A model generated the notes under the pieces. That model made no database searches and was not told the origin of the DNA. It worked only from the letters and a program-made list of their open reading frames with translations. From Odobenus rosmarus divergens (lineage: Eukaryota; Chordata; Mammalia; Carnivora; Odobenidae), in assembly GCF_000321225.1 (NCBI RefSeq), contig NW_004450478.1, forward strand, positions 1,768,073-1,832,072: DNA of 64,000 nt, written 5' to 3'. A program made the position numbers and the translations under genes. Shown here one piece after another: positions 34,520 to 44,684 of this stretch. Position 1 is the stretch's first letter. Every line of letters begins with the position of its first letter.

Positions 34520-35060
34520 CAGAGAGCCTCATAAAAACCAAGTAATGCCATCTCTAAGTGGTTTCTGTGACCTGAGGCAACTCGGTGTGCAGCAGGGAGA
34601 TGTGCGGGACAGTAAAATAATTCTAAATTAAACTAATTTAACAGCAGCAGGAGCTTGGAAGTAGAGTGACCACTGACAAAGACTCTCTCCTTTACCAAAC
34701 TTCAACCAGGCTCTTCTGAGCCCTCTTCAGCAAAGATTCCTGCCAAGTCAGTTTAGTGAGAAGCCCCTCCACCCTTGATATCTGATCAAGTTTCTCATCC
34801 CCCACATTTGATGTCTAAGTTCTTGACCTGCCTTTAGCAAGAATCCTATTAATTTGTCAGGAATCCCTCTACCCTTGATGTCTCCTCTTGGTAATTTTCC
34901 ATCCACTGAACCCCTCACTCTGACAGTTGGCTGCAAATCCCCAGCTGTCTTTGCTCTATTTGGAGTTTAGCTTAATATCTCTCTCTAATTTCAGCAGTCT
35001 TAACTGAAGTCTTCTGTACAATTTTAACAAGTATCAGAATAATTTCTTCTGTGACACCAC
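34520..35060 (+). mobile_element. Unclassified LTR-like interspersed repeat
   Basis: The segment has internal near-repeats (CCCTCCACCCTTGATATCTG, CCACATTTGATGTCTAAG, CCCTCTACCCTTGATGTCTC) and an end (GTATCAGAATAATTTCTTCT) that resembles LTRs I have seen in mammals. I cannot name it. It may be part of the same ERV insertion as 33990-34450. Confidence 0.3.
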
Positions 35061-35423
35061 AAAAAGCCTACCAAGATATCACTGAGCTCTTGTGGAGATC
35101 ATTGGACTTTCCACAAGTTGTAAAATAAAGGATGGATAAACCTCATCTAAAACTAGGTTGAACCTAGCTAATATCTGGAGAGCACAAGGCAAGACCTGGC
35201 AAGGCCCCCAATGAAAGTGATCTTTATACACATCTCAGGGGTCAGCAGGAGTTAGTGGGAGGGGAGAGTGGCATCAAAGGCCATTCCAATGTATTTCCAT
35301 TAGTGAGAAAACTTAGTTACATGATAGAAATCCTACTGCACGAAATCGAAATTCAATTAGTGGAAGGCAAGAGGGGAGAGTTATAAGAAAAAAAACTTTT
35401 TTGTTTTAAGAGAAAAATATGGA

Positions 35424-35605
35424 GGGGTGCCTGAGTGGCTCAGTTCGTTAAGCGTCTGCCTTGGGCTCAGGTCAAGAACCCAAGGTCCTAGGATCGAACC
35501 CTGCGTTGGGCTCCCTGCTCAGCGGAGAGCCTGCTTCTCCCTCTCCCTCTGCTGCTTCCCCTGCTTGTGCTCTCTCTCTCTGTCAAATAAATAAATCTTT
35601 AAAAA
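35424..35605 (+). mobile_element. Can-SINE with TSD
   Basis: Head GGGGTGCCTGAGTGGCTCAG, GGGCTCCCTGCTCAGCGGAG, CT-rich middle, CAAATAAATAAATCTTTAAA. A GA run (about 35607-35620) follows the tail. Flanks AGAGAAAAATATGGA (about 35409-35423) and AGAGAGAAATATAGA (about 35614-35628) form an imperfect TSD. Confidence 0.94.
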
Positions 35606-35669
35606 AGAGAGAGAGAGAGAAATATAGAAACACAGATTATTGCTTTTAAATAGATTGTAGCGATAACCT

Positions 35670-35790
35670 AGCATAATTCCCTCATCTTAAATTAGCTGAG
35701 GCCCAGAAAGCAAGTTCACTAGCTAATGGTAGGGTCCGAGCTAGAGCAAAATCTAGTCTCAAATCCTGTTATCTTTCTACCACACTCACT
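35670..35790 (-). mobile_element. MIR SINE fragment, antisense
   Basis: CCTCATCTTAAATTAGCTGA, GGCCCAGAAAGCAAGTTCAC, TAGCTAATGGTAGGGTCCGA and TATCTTTCTACCACACTCAC follow the antisense MIR order. Confidence 0.6.
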
Positions 35791-36441
35791 ACCTTCCTAT
35801 TAATTTTTCTAGACAATTTCTTGTGAATTATTCTCTCAAAAATGAAAAAGACTGAATTTTTTAAAGATAAGGCCTAATCCTTATAGCTGTTTAAATGCAT
35901 CATAATGCCTAGCACTGTGCTGAGCTCATAAATCATCTCAGCAAAAGTTCAGTAAATTGATTTTCACTCCTGCCAGCTATCTGTCCTCTGATAGATCCAA
36001 AATAAATGGTAAACCGACTGCAGGCGATATTAGTAAATTATTGCTTCCTGTTTCTGACAATGTCACTCAATCCTCTAAAAAGAAAGAAAAATAGAATGAG
36101 ATTAATGATGAGAAGAATGATGAATCTGCATAATGTTTTTGTCATTCAGGATATATGAAATCAAAGAGAAAGAAAAACTAAAACTTACAGAGTGCAGATT
36201 ACTGTTCTAGAATTTTCAGAGTTCCCTGCTCAACTCATATGACTTCTGAGGAAACCACCACATTTAGTTCTTGTAAACGGGTGAGTGGCATTTCATGAAA
36301 GGACCATCTAACCCTCTGGCCTTTGTCCAGTTACCTACATGTCTAGTTACCCACTATAATCTAGGCCAATAACTGCAAAGATAAACAAGGACAAGCAGAT
36401 AATTGCTTTAGAGAATCTGAACTAAAAAAGAAGTAAAATAA

Positions 36442-36633
36442 GGGTGTGTGGGTGGCTCAGTCGGTTAATTGGCTGCCTTTGGCTCAGCTCATGATCTCAG
36501 GGTCCTGGGATTGAGCCCCACATCAGGCTCTCTGCTCAGTGGGGAGTCTGCTTCTCCCTCTCCCTCTCCCCCCACTCATGCTTGCTCTCTCTCTCAAATA
36601 AATAAAATCTTAAAATAAAAAATTTTAAAAAAT
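36442..36633 (+). mobile_element. Can-SINE with TSD
   Basis: Head GGTGTGTGGGTGGCTCAGTC, GCTCATGATCTCAGGGTCCT, CTCTGCTCAGTGGGGAGTC, CAAATAAATAAAATCTTAAA. The TSD is about 17 bp, AAAAAGAAGTAAAATAA near 36425-36441 and GAAAAAGAAGTAAAGTAA near 36634-36651. The first base of the head (GGGTGTGTGG) is diverged. Confidence 0.94.
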
Positions 36634-36651
36634 GAAAAAGAAGTAAAGTAA

Positions 36652-37044
36652 TCTGCCAATTATGAGTAGAAGCAAAAGGGCACACTGGGAAACATAAATA
36701 GTCGATAGTGTGGTTAACTCCAAACCACACGCAAGCAGCAGTTACAGGAGCAGAATGATAAATACATAGAGGAAGTAGGGTTAGTAGAGAGAGAAGGGTG
36801 AACAGGAATCCAGATAGAAGCAGATGCAACAGCGTAGGCACAGCCCATGCACTGTATATGAGAAGCAGGTGAAGCTTGTTTTGCAAGTTGCCTTCATTTT
36901 AATGGCTCTTCAGGGAAATTTCCATTTCACCGAACACACCTTTGCAATAATTCCTTTTACTTGAACTAGCTCAATCAGACTCTATTTTTTTTTTTTTTTT
37001 TGCAAAAAACAAATCTGGTTGAGACAAGGGCTAAGGACATACCC
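36652..37044. other. Unique sequence with a T17 run
   Basis: T run at about 36985-37001 (TCTATTTT...TGCAAA). No gene or repeat family recognised. Confidence 0.5.
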
Positions 37045-37225
37045 CATGAGTCCTTTCAAGGCATTGTCTTTTTTAACCCTCTTAACAAACTTGCAAGTTA
37101 GTTCTAACTACCACCAACTTAGAATATGAAGATAAAGCAAACTTCAGAAATTTGTTTAAATTCACATTGCTACTGAGTGTCAGAGCTGAAAATCAAACCC
37201 AGGATTGTCTGGTCAACGATCTTTT
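37045..37225 (-). mobile_element. MIR SINE, antisense
   Basis: ACCCTCTTAACAAACTTGCA, AGTTAGTTCTAACTACC, AAATTTGTTTAAATTCACAT, TGCTACTGAGTGTCAGAGCT and CAAACCCAGGATTGTCTGGT are the antisense MIR blocks in order. Confidence 0.75.
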
Positions 37226-37415
37226 TACTATTTTTCTTTTTTAAAACTAAGATACAAAACAAACAAAACAAAATAAATTTAAAAAAACTTTTTGCTCAAA
37301 GTTGGTAAATACTGTTGTGTTCCACATATGCCAAGGTAGTGCATCTAGGTAGTTTTATTTTTTTCACTTTTTAATTTTTTCATTTGGGTAGTTTTAATAG
37401 ATGGGGATCAAAGTT

Positions 37416-37465
37416 AAAAAAAAAAAAAGAAAGAAAGAAAGAAAAGAGAAAAGAAAAAAAGAAAG
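37416..37465. repeat. A-rich / (GAAA)n microsatellite
   Basis: An A13 run followed by GAAAGAAAGAAAGAAAAGAG and more A/G repeats. Confidence 0.95.
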
Positions 37466-37779
37466 TGTCCTTAACTTTGGTCCAAAACTACTTTAAAAAG
37501 TAAAATACTTCAATAAGAAAAATGAGTTTAACTGACTTGTGTGTTTTCTGAAATGTGCTTTTGACTTTTCAATGTAAATGCATAATTTGTGAAATACATA
37601 TGATACCTAAAAAACAATTTGTAAGCCATGATTTATAGGATGACTTCAGAAGAGATCATAACTGATCATAATGTATCACTTAAATGAGGATGAAACCCAT
37701 CCCAGTTTTGGCAGGATGTTTCAACCTCATGCTGATGCATCACATGAATTAATTTGTAAGATAAGGTGGATTTAGAAGT

Positions 37780-37975
37780 CAATCCTGAAATGGCCCCTCA
37801 CCCCACTACTTTCTAGCTATATAGGACACTAAGAAAGTTCTTTTAACCTCTGATTTTGAGTTTCTCGTCTACAAAAATAGTCATGAGTATAGAGCAGAAC
37901 CTGTCTCAGAAGTTTCTGTGAGGGCTAAATTAAAGAGCTCTGTTAGTGACAAGCATACAATCAACACTTGGTTAA
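37780..37975 (+). mobile_element. MIR SINE fragment
   Basis: CTACTTTCTAGCTATATAGG, AGTTCTTTTAACCTCTGATT, GAGTTTCTCGTCTACAAAA and GTGAGGGCTAAATTAAAGAG follow the MIR order. It ends near ACACTTGGTTAAGTACT. Confidence 0.65.
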
Positions 37976-38136
37976 GTACTTATTTCTTAATTTTTTTCCT
38001 TTAAAGATCTAGAAACTTTTGACTAGGAAATTCAGACACACTCCAGCTTTTCAGTATGACACACTTCATTGCCTCTAGAAGTGAACTGTTGGGCTTCAAA
38101 GGCCACGGAAACATTTGTGGTGGTTTATCATGCAGT

Positions 38137-38175
38137 GGAGATTCTTTTTTTTTTTTTTTGCAACAGGAGATTCTT
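38137..38175 (-). mobile_element. A-tail-only retro-insertion, antisense
   Basis: GGAGATTCTT at 38137-38146 recurs exactly at 38166-38175. Between them lie only a T run and GCAACA. On the minus strand this is TGTTGC followed by an A tail, flanked by a 10-bp direct repeat. The simplest reading is an extremely 5'-truncated L1-driven insertion. Slippage with a small duplication is an alternative. Confidence 0.45.
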
Positions 38176-38692
38176 AAAGACAGTGAGCAGCACGGTGAAC
38201 TCAACTGACCCTGCTGTAGAGGAGGTGAGAAGGCGATGCATAGATTAATTATTGAGTGGGGGTTTCAGGGGTGGCATGGTGGAAGACCAAGTAGGCAAGG
38301 GAGTGGAAAGAAATGATGAAATGGGTGGGCTTAGAGCCACAGTAATAGAATGAGTCAAGTGATAGGCAAGAAAAGGAAGACAAGAATGGTTGGTAGATTG
38401 AGGAACCATGGGCAAAGGTCGGAAACTCTAAGGTTAGCAAACAGTAGGGCTCAGAGAGTGGGGTACCCTAGCTCATGTTTCCTGAGAGATGCCAGAAGAG
38501 TTTCCTGTCTCCTGTCACCCAGGAGGGAAGACCCCTTTCAAATCCTGCTTCTTTCATTAAACTGCCACTGCTTACCTGAAGTCAAACTTCATTTTCTTTA
38601 TAAATTTGAGTCTTATTGTTTGTATTACAAAAATAACATCTGATAGTATACTCTCTCCTGTAAGTGTCCTGTGGTGTATTTCATTTATCATT
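38176..38692. other. Unique sequence, nothing recognised
   Basis: Purine-rich in places. No gene or repeat family could be supported. Confidence 0.45.
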
Positions 38693-38873
38693 CTTTTTAA
38701 AGAGGAGGGGGGTGTTGGGAAGGGCAGAGGGAGAGGGAGAGAGAGAATCTTAAGCAGGCTCCATGCCCAGCACAGAGCCTGATGTGGGGCTCGATCTCAC
38801 AACTCTTGAGATCATGACCTGAGCCGAAATCAAGAGTCAGACGCTTAACCAGCTGAGCCACCCAGGCATCCCA
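38693..38873 (-). mobile_element. Can-SINE, antisense
   Basis: Right to left: head GGGATGCCTGGGTGGCTCAG, GCGTCTGACTCTTGATTTCG, TGGGCATGGAGCCTGCTTAA, CT-rich middle. TCATTTATCATT occurs at 38681-38692 and 38874-38885, a perfect 12-bp TSD. The A tail is nearly gone (TTCTTTTTAAAGAGG), so the copy is old or tail-eroded. Confidence 0.94.
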
Positions 38874-39150
38874 TCATTTATCATTTAAAAATGTTTATTC
38901 ACATATTACTCAAATCATTTCCTTCCCTTTTTTATCACCTGCTGGGTATTTTGGAGATGGCAGTCCATTGTCTTATTGTATTCCCAAGGTGTTTATTTGA
39001 TCATAGCACTTCCATTAGATTTTTGATTGCCACTTCATCTCATCAAGTCTCATAAGTCTCAGACAGTTGCTTGCACCAAGCAGGACCTATTTGAGGTCAC
39101 CTGCCCCATGTGATGTGTGGATATACCTACACTTTTGAAAGCAGAGTAGG

Positions 39151-39795
39151 TGTGGCAGGCTGAATAATGGCCCTCCAAAATGTCCAGATCCTAATTCTTG
39201 GGCCCTGTGCTTATTATCTTACATGGTATATTAGTTTCCTAGGGCTGTTCAAGAAATTACCATAAACTTGGTGGCTTAAACAACAGAAATTTATTCTGTC
39301 ACAGTTCTGGAAGCTGGAAGTTGGCAATCAAGGTGTTGGCAGTGCTGTGTTCTCTCAGAAGTCTCTAGGAGAGAATCCTTCTTTGCCTCTTCCAGTTTTT
39401 GGTGGATCCTTCTGTTCCTTGGCTTGTGACAACATCTCTCTAATCTCTGTTTCCATCTTCACATGGCCTCCTTCCCTCTGTCTCTGTGTGTCCTTTTCTG
39501 CCTCTTACAAGGACACTTTCATTAGATTTAGGGCCCACCCTAATCCAGTAAGATCATATCTCAATCTTTACCTTAATTGTATCTGCAAAGATCCTATTTC
39601 CAAATAAAGTCACTTTCTGAGTTTTTAGGTGAACAAGAAGTTTTCTAGGATATTGTTTAACCCAATGCATATGGCAAAGACTTTGTAGATGTGATGAAAT
39701 TAAGGGTCATGGGATTGGGAGATTATCCTTCACCACCCAGGTGGGCCCTAAATGCCATCACAAGCATCCCTATAAAAAAGAGGCAGAGAGAGACC
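39151..39795 (+). mobile_element. MLT1-like LTR, sense, split by a second LTR
   Basis: Starts TGTGGCAGGCTGAATAATGG at 39151, continues through CAAAATGTCCAGATCCTAAT and TTATTATCTTACATGG to 39226, and resumes at 39670 with ATGGCAAAGACTTTGTAGAT, GTGATGAAATTAAGG, GGGAGATTATCC and CAGGTGGGCCCTAAATGCC. Similarity fades near 39795. It is interrupted by an antisense MLT1 LTR. Confidence 0.75.
39227..39669 (-). mobile_element. MLT1-type solo LTR, antisense, nested in another LTR
   Basis: TATTAGTTTCCTAGGGCTGT, ACTTGGTGGCTTAAACAACA, AATTTATTCTGTCACAGTTC, TCCATCTTCACATGG, TTAGGGCCCACCCTAATCC and GTTTAACCCAATGCA. ATGG stands on both sides (39223-39226, 39671-39674), consistent with a 4-5-bp LTR target duplication. 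Full length. Confidence 0.88.
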
Positions 39796-39824
39796 ATATA
39801 CACAGAAGACTGTCTGTTTCCTTT

Positions 39825-39930
39825 AATAGTCTGCCAGCTCCCATAGAAAGGGACTGCCTATTTTTGCTCACCTGTATACTCCCAACACTTGATACATTGT
39901 AGGTATTCAAAAGGTATTTCTTGAATATCT
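39825..39930 (+). mobile_element. L2 LINE 3'-end fragment
   Basis: CAGCTCCCATAGAAAGGGAC, TGCCTATTTTTGCTCACCTG, TATACTCCCAACACTTGATA, GTAGGTATTCAAAAGGTATT and TCTTGAAT are the L2 terminus in order. Confidence 0.7.
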
Positions 39931-39933
39931 TTT

Positions 39934-39977
39934 TAGTTTTTAACCTATAAAAATTTAGTTTTTAGCCTATAAAAATT
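39934..39977. repeat. Tandem pair, 22-bp period
   Basis: TAGTTTTTAACCTATAAAAATT is followed by a copy with one change (A to G). It directly follows the L2 end. Confidence 0.92.
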
Positions 39978-40626
39978 TATTTCTACCAAAATAGGTTAAA
40001 TAAAATAACAACTACTCTTATTTGGTGAATATATTTAATGATTCTTTGTCCCCTTTTTAAGCCCAGGTGGGGGAAAACACCCTACTGCTGCCTATTATGA
40101 AAGGAACAGAAGTTTGCAGCCACTCCTTCACAGGGAACAGCCATTTGGATGAATTTTGAAATGCTTTTCACACTGAGCCAGGACATACAATGGTTTCTTC
40201 AATTTCTAAAGTTAATATGGTAGTAACCTGAGCATTCAGAGACTTTAATACAAAACTACATTATGCTCCTGGTGCATTCCCATCTGATTCCTAGCTCAAG
40301 AGCATTTCTGACCTCATTGATTGTGCCCTGTGGGTGTAATGGCTACAGTCCTTCTTAATATTGCCAGAGGTAGCAGCACACAGAGAAGGAAGCCCCCTCC
40401 AAGTTGGCCTGGTGAAGTCGAAGACAGTTCCAGAGAAGAAATGTTCATATCGAGGGAGCTTTTAGTTGTTATTTTTTAGTGGCCATATACACTTTTCGAC
40501 TCTAGGGATTGTTTCTGAATTTGCATTTAGGCTTAAATGTAAATAATCAAGAGAGATAAAAAACCTTATAGGATAAATATCCAAGAAACATTAGTTTGGT
40601 ATAAATTTTTCTATGGAAATATATCC
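39978..40626. other. Unique sequence, nothing recognised
   Basis: No gene or repeat family could be supported. Confidence 0.5.
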
Positions 40627-41044
40627 TATTAGTTTGCTAAGGCTCCTTTAACAATGTACCACCGACTAAGTGACTTAAACAACAGAAGTCTGTTGTCTCA
40701 GTTCTGGAGCCTAAAATGTCTAAGATCAAGGTATCTGCAGGGTTGGTTTCTTCTGAGGGCTATGCCTCCCTTGGAGGTTCTGGTAGCCTCAGGCACTCCT
40801 TGCTTGTAGATGGCATTCTCTCTGTGTCTTCACATCGTCTTTCCTCTGTACTTCTCTGTTTCTGTGTCCAAATGTCCCATTATAAGAACATCAGTCATAT
40901 TACGACTTGCTCTAATGACCTCATTTTAACCTGATTACCTCTATAAATGAATATCTTTATCTCTAAACAAAGCTACATTCTGACGTACTGCAGGGTTAAG
41001 ACTCCAACACTTTTTTCTTGGGGGGAAGAATTCAACCTGTAACA
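40627..41044 (-). mobile_element. MLT1-type solo LTR, antisense
   Basis: TATTAGTTTGCTAAGGCTCC, ACTAAGTGACTTAAACAACA, TCTCAGTTCTGGAGCC, CATTATAAGAACATCAGTCA, CTAATGACCTCATTTTAACC, GATTACCTCTATAAATGA and CAACCTGTAACA. Close to full length. Confidence 0.87.
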
Positions 41045-41604
41045 CTCTAATCTGGAAACCCCAGCAGCAGACAATTTGTAAGGTAGGCTGCAGGACAAGG
41101 CCTAGGCACCGGCCAGTAGCTGACAGACTAAGCAAGAGCATCACAGACAGGGTAATAAGTTCAGCTACCAGTAGCCTCCGTCTCTGATAAAAGGAGTATT
41201 GTACCCAGAGAAAAGACTGAGCCTACCTTTGGGGCTTCTCAGTTTCATTCATGTCCTTAGATAGCAGCACCAAGAATGTGCCAATTTTCAGAAACAAGGG
41301 ACAGACTATTGCTCTAATCTTGTAAAATTTTCAAGATCAAATTAATTATTTAGTTAAGGCCTTAAACATTATGAAAGTGGTTAAATGAAATCCCATGTAA
41401 TTTAGCTATTTCCTTGGAGAAGAGAATTAAAAAAAGAACTGTTACTTTCTCGTTCATTATGGAAAATGCATATGAAATTGTCCTGACTGGTTGAAATTCC
41501 ACATGTACAATCTCACAGTTCCAGTTACCTTTACTGCATAAGCCCCATCAAAGCTGAAATTTGATATTAATTTGTGGGATTTTTCTGATCAATGTTTGTT
41601 TGCC
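41045..41604. other. Unique sequence, nothing recognised
   Basis: No gene or repeat family could be supported. Confidence 0.5.
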
Positions 41605-41745
41605 TCACCAGAATGTTACCTCCTTATGGGCAAGCACTGCATTTTTATTGTTGTTTTGTTATGTTTAAACATTCTCAGAAATGACCACAAGTGTTAGGTC
41701 ATAGTATGGCCTCAATAAATATTTATTATGAATGAAAGAATGGGG
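41605..41745 (+). mobile_element. L2 LINE 3'-end fragment
   Basis: CACCAGAATGTTACCTCCTT, ATGGGCAAGCACTGCATTTT, TGTTAGGTCATAGTATGGCC and TCAATAAATATTTATTATGA with ATGAA ends. The typical L2 terminus. Confidence 0.75.
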
Positions 41746-41764
41746 TAGCATTTGAATAGATTCA

Positions 41765-42490
41765 TTTGTTATTTGGTCAAATGATTCATTATTCATTCAT
41801 ACAATCATTCATGGCCAATAATATTTATTGTTTGGCAAGTATAGCTTATGAGGTGCTAGAGAGGTTTCAGTGATGAAAAAGAAGTAATACTTTCTCTCAA
41901 AGAATTTAGGATTTACAAATAGAACCAAAATATGCAAAAATCAGGAGATCTGATTTTGCAATGATAAAACATAAGCCAACTGAGAGTAGACTAAAACACT
42001 AACAGGCATATAGAAGAGGAGAGAGACTATCACATTCTGAGAGCAGAGGAGGTTCATGAAGGAAGCATCTGAGGTAGGTCTTAATGAATGAGAAGGATTT
42101 TGAAAAATAAAAATGAGAGAAAAGGGAAAATAGGGAGAGAAGGGACCAAAGTGATGCTTTTATAATAGCAAGTGCTATATTCGCAGGGAAATAAAACAAA
42201 ATAGAAACAAGGAGCTGTTGACAATAAAAATACAAATTAGACTGGCACCTTCATTTGCTGAACTGAAGACTGTAACAATGTACCACCAAATAAGTGGCTT
42301 AAACAACAGAAATTTGTGATGAGGAGACAGTAACGATTTTTCAGCAGGGCAGTGACGTGATTGGAGAGTTTCCATGGGAAGACCTTGGGGTGGCAATGGG
42401 TGATAAGGCTGGACCACAAGCGAGTGCAGTGGCGAAGATCATTCAGGAAGACAGGTATACTAGGCCAGTGGGACCAGAAAGGAGGAGATC
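41765..42490 (-). mobile_element. L2 LINE, antisense, split by an LTR fragment
   Basis: The + strand order is GATTCATTATTCATTCATAC, TGAGGTGCTAGAGAGG, GATGAAAAAGAAGTAATAC, AAGGAAGCATCTGAGGTAGG, then after the LTR piece at 42268-42318, GCAGGGCAGTGACGTGATTG, GGGTGGCAATGGGTGATAAG and TGGCGAAGATCATTCAGGAA. It forms an L2 head-to-head pair with 41605-41745, their 3' termini facing each other. Confidence 0.6.
42268..42318 (-). mobile_element. MLT1 LTR terminal fragment, antisense
   Basis: TGTAACAATGTACCACCAAA, TAAGTGGCTTAAACAACAGA and AATTTGTGA match the MLT1 3' end, very like 40650-40700. Only about 50 bp remain, and the rest of the LTR is absent. Confidence 0.7.
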
Positions 42491-42689
42491 CAGTTTTTGT
42501 GGGGTCTGAAGCCTACACAATTGGACAGTTTAAGAAAAGTAATACAAAACCAAGTATTAAGTATTTATTTAAAGGAAAAATTCATGCAAATTACATATTT
42601 TTAAAAGCTAATAAATACTATAAATATGAAAAATTGTGAAAATATCAGATTTTTAAAAAATTAACAACCTGACACACACTTATAACTTT

Positions 42690-42815
42690 TTTTAAAAGTA
42701 GGTTCCATGCCCAGCATGGAGCCCAAAGCAGGGCCTAAACCCATAACCCTGAGATCAACACCTGAGCAGAGATCAAGAGTTGGGAGCTTAACTGACTGAG
42801 CCACCCAGGTGCCCC
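42690..42815 (-). mobile_element. Can-SINE, short older type, antisense
   Basis: Right to left: head GGGGCACCTGGGTGGCTCAG, TTAAGCTCCCAACTCTTGAT, GGGTTATGGGTTTAGGCCC, TGGGCATGGAACCTAC, A tail. TSDs not clear. Confidence 0.9.
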
Positions 42816-43243
42816 AACATTTTATTTTCTTATACATTTTGTTTACATACTCATTTATGGTCTCTTCCTATGACAACAATATTGTAATGCAATTTTCTGT
42901 AGGGAGAACGGAAAGATAATTTTTTTCCCTGTGGTATAATTAACCACAGTTTAAAACAATTATTGATAATTTAGAAAATTCTCTTCTTATTTTACAATTT
43001 GCCACTGGTAATGCCACATTAAGATGGATTCCAATATGATGGAATATGTGCAACTTTGCCTAGAAAGGTATGTGCTATTGTTTTACACACAGGAATCTAA
43101 TAATTCTACTTCACACATTAGCTGTCAGAAAAGAAAAAAAAATGGTTCATTTATAATTATGTATGTTTCACTACTGAATATATTCTTGACGAGGCAGAAC
43201 TTGTTTTGACTAGGCACTGATAAGAACCGAGTTCTCCACGTCT

Positions 43244-43395
43244 TTGAGAGAGAGCACATGAGGGGGGAGGGTCAGAGGGAGAAGCAGACTCCCTGCTCAA
43301 CAGGGAGCCCGATGTGGGACTCGATCCTGGGATCCCAGGATCATGACCTGAGCTGAAGGCAGTTGCTTAAGCAACTGAGCCACGCAGGCGCCCCA
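43244..43395 (-). mobile_element. Can-SINE lacking its A tail, antisense, with TSD
   Basis: Right to left: head GGGGCGCCTGCGTGGCTCAG, AGGTCATGATCCTGGGATCC, GTTGAGCAGGGAGTCTGC, and the CT-rich region ending at GTGCTCTCTCTC. The AATAAA block and A tail are missing, yet a TSD (GAGTTCTCCACGTCT 43229-43243, one mismatch at 43396-43410) brackets it exactly. So the insertion itself lacked a tail. Confidence 0.92.
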
Positions 43396-43410
43396 GAGTT
43401 CTCCACTTCT

Positions 43411-43919
43411 AACTGAACACATGTAATGATAGAATTTCCCACACACAAGCTTTAGGCTCTATACCTTTCAAATCTTGTGCCTCATTCCCTAATTCTGGCA
43501 GTGCTGGACACCTGAGAACACCTTCATATCAAGATAGGACCTCTGCTTTGTGTTGCAAGACTGGCTGAATCAGCACAGTAGGTAACTAGGGTATTGCTGG
43601 AAACTGTTCCTATACCTGAGAGTCTAGCAATAAATTAGCTGCACAAGGAAGTGACTATGACCCACTGAACAGACCACACTAAACCCACCCTAAATAATCT
43701 CCAACTCAATTTCTTCTTGTCTCTATTACAAAATTCCTGTGATCATTTCAATGCCACTGGACAAAGAGGAGTAGGTGTTGCTGGGGGACATGTGATGGAA
43801 AGGATGTTGAAATGGCAAGAGATGGTAGTCTTAACCAACAGCAGCTTACATATTTAATTTTTGCAAATTTTATGAAAATATATGACCCACTGAACGAATT
43901 GCTGGAGCCCCGTGACTCT
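43411..43919. other. Unique sequence, nothing recognised
   Basis: No gene or repeat family could be supported. Confidence 0.5.
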
Positions 43920-44458
43920 AGGCATACTCTAATATGGCCCCAATGATCCCTGTCTCCTAGAACTAATAATCCTGTGTAATCTCCTCCCCTTGAGTGTAGG
44001 CTGGCCTAGTGATTTGCTTTTTAATCAACAGAATGTGACAAAGGTAATGGGATTAAGTTATATAAGATAGTCATTACCATCTTGCTAGCAGACTCTTTCC
44101 CTTGCTGGCCGCATGGGATATCCAAGTGGCAAGAAACTGAGTGTGGCTTCTGCCAACAGCCAGTTAGAAACTGAAGTAGGAATCTGTCGGTCCAACAGCC
44201 TGAAGGAACTGAAAATCTGTCAACTACAACATACATTTGGATATCAATCTTTCTCCAGTTGAGCCTTTAGATGAGATCCTAGCTCTGGTCAACTCCTTGA
44301 CTGAAGCCTTACGAGAAATCTTGAATCAAAGGATCCAGCTAAGCCATGCCTTGATTACTGAACCAAAGAAACTGTGAGATCAAATGTGTGTTGTTTTAAG
44401 CTGCTAACTTGTGAAGTAATTTATTACATAGCAATAGAAAATGAACACAGGTCCCTTC
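43920..44458 (+). mobile_element. MLT1-like LTR, sense
   Basis: ATGGCCCCAATGATCCCTGT, CTCCTAGAACTAATAATCCT, AGGCTGGCCTAGTGATTTGC, GAGATCCTAGCTCTGGTCAA, AGAAACTGTGAGATCAAATG and TTTTAAGCTGCTAACTTGTG, ending at CAATAGAAAATGAACACAG. These are MaLR LTR landmarks in order. Same general type as 48500-48960. Confidence 0.7.
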
Positions 44459-44684
44459 CAGGGTGGTGGGATTGGTATAAATGAAGGGCTTCAATGCTTA
44501 ATGCATTTGTTTTAGGGTAAATCTGCCTTTGAATATGAGCCTGAAGCAGAGTTGTGGCCTTGGGAACAGTACATTAAAACCTCACATAACCATGCTGTAG
44601 ACGTCATCAATATTTGCAGCATTTTATCCCTAGGCAGCTAGCATGGGTTTGGTGTGGGAGATTGCTCAGTTGACTAAAAGGGGA

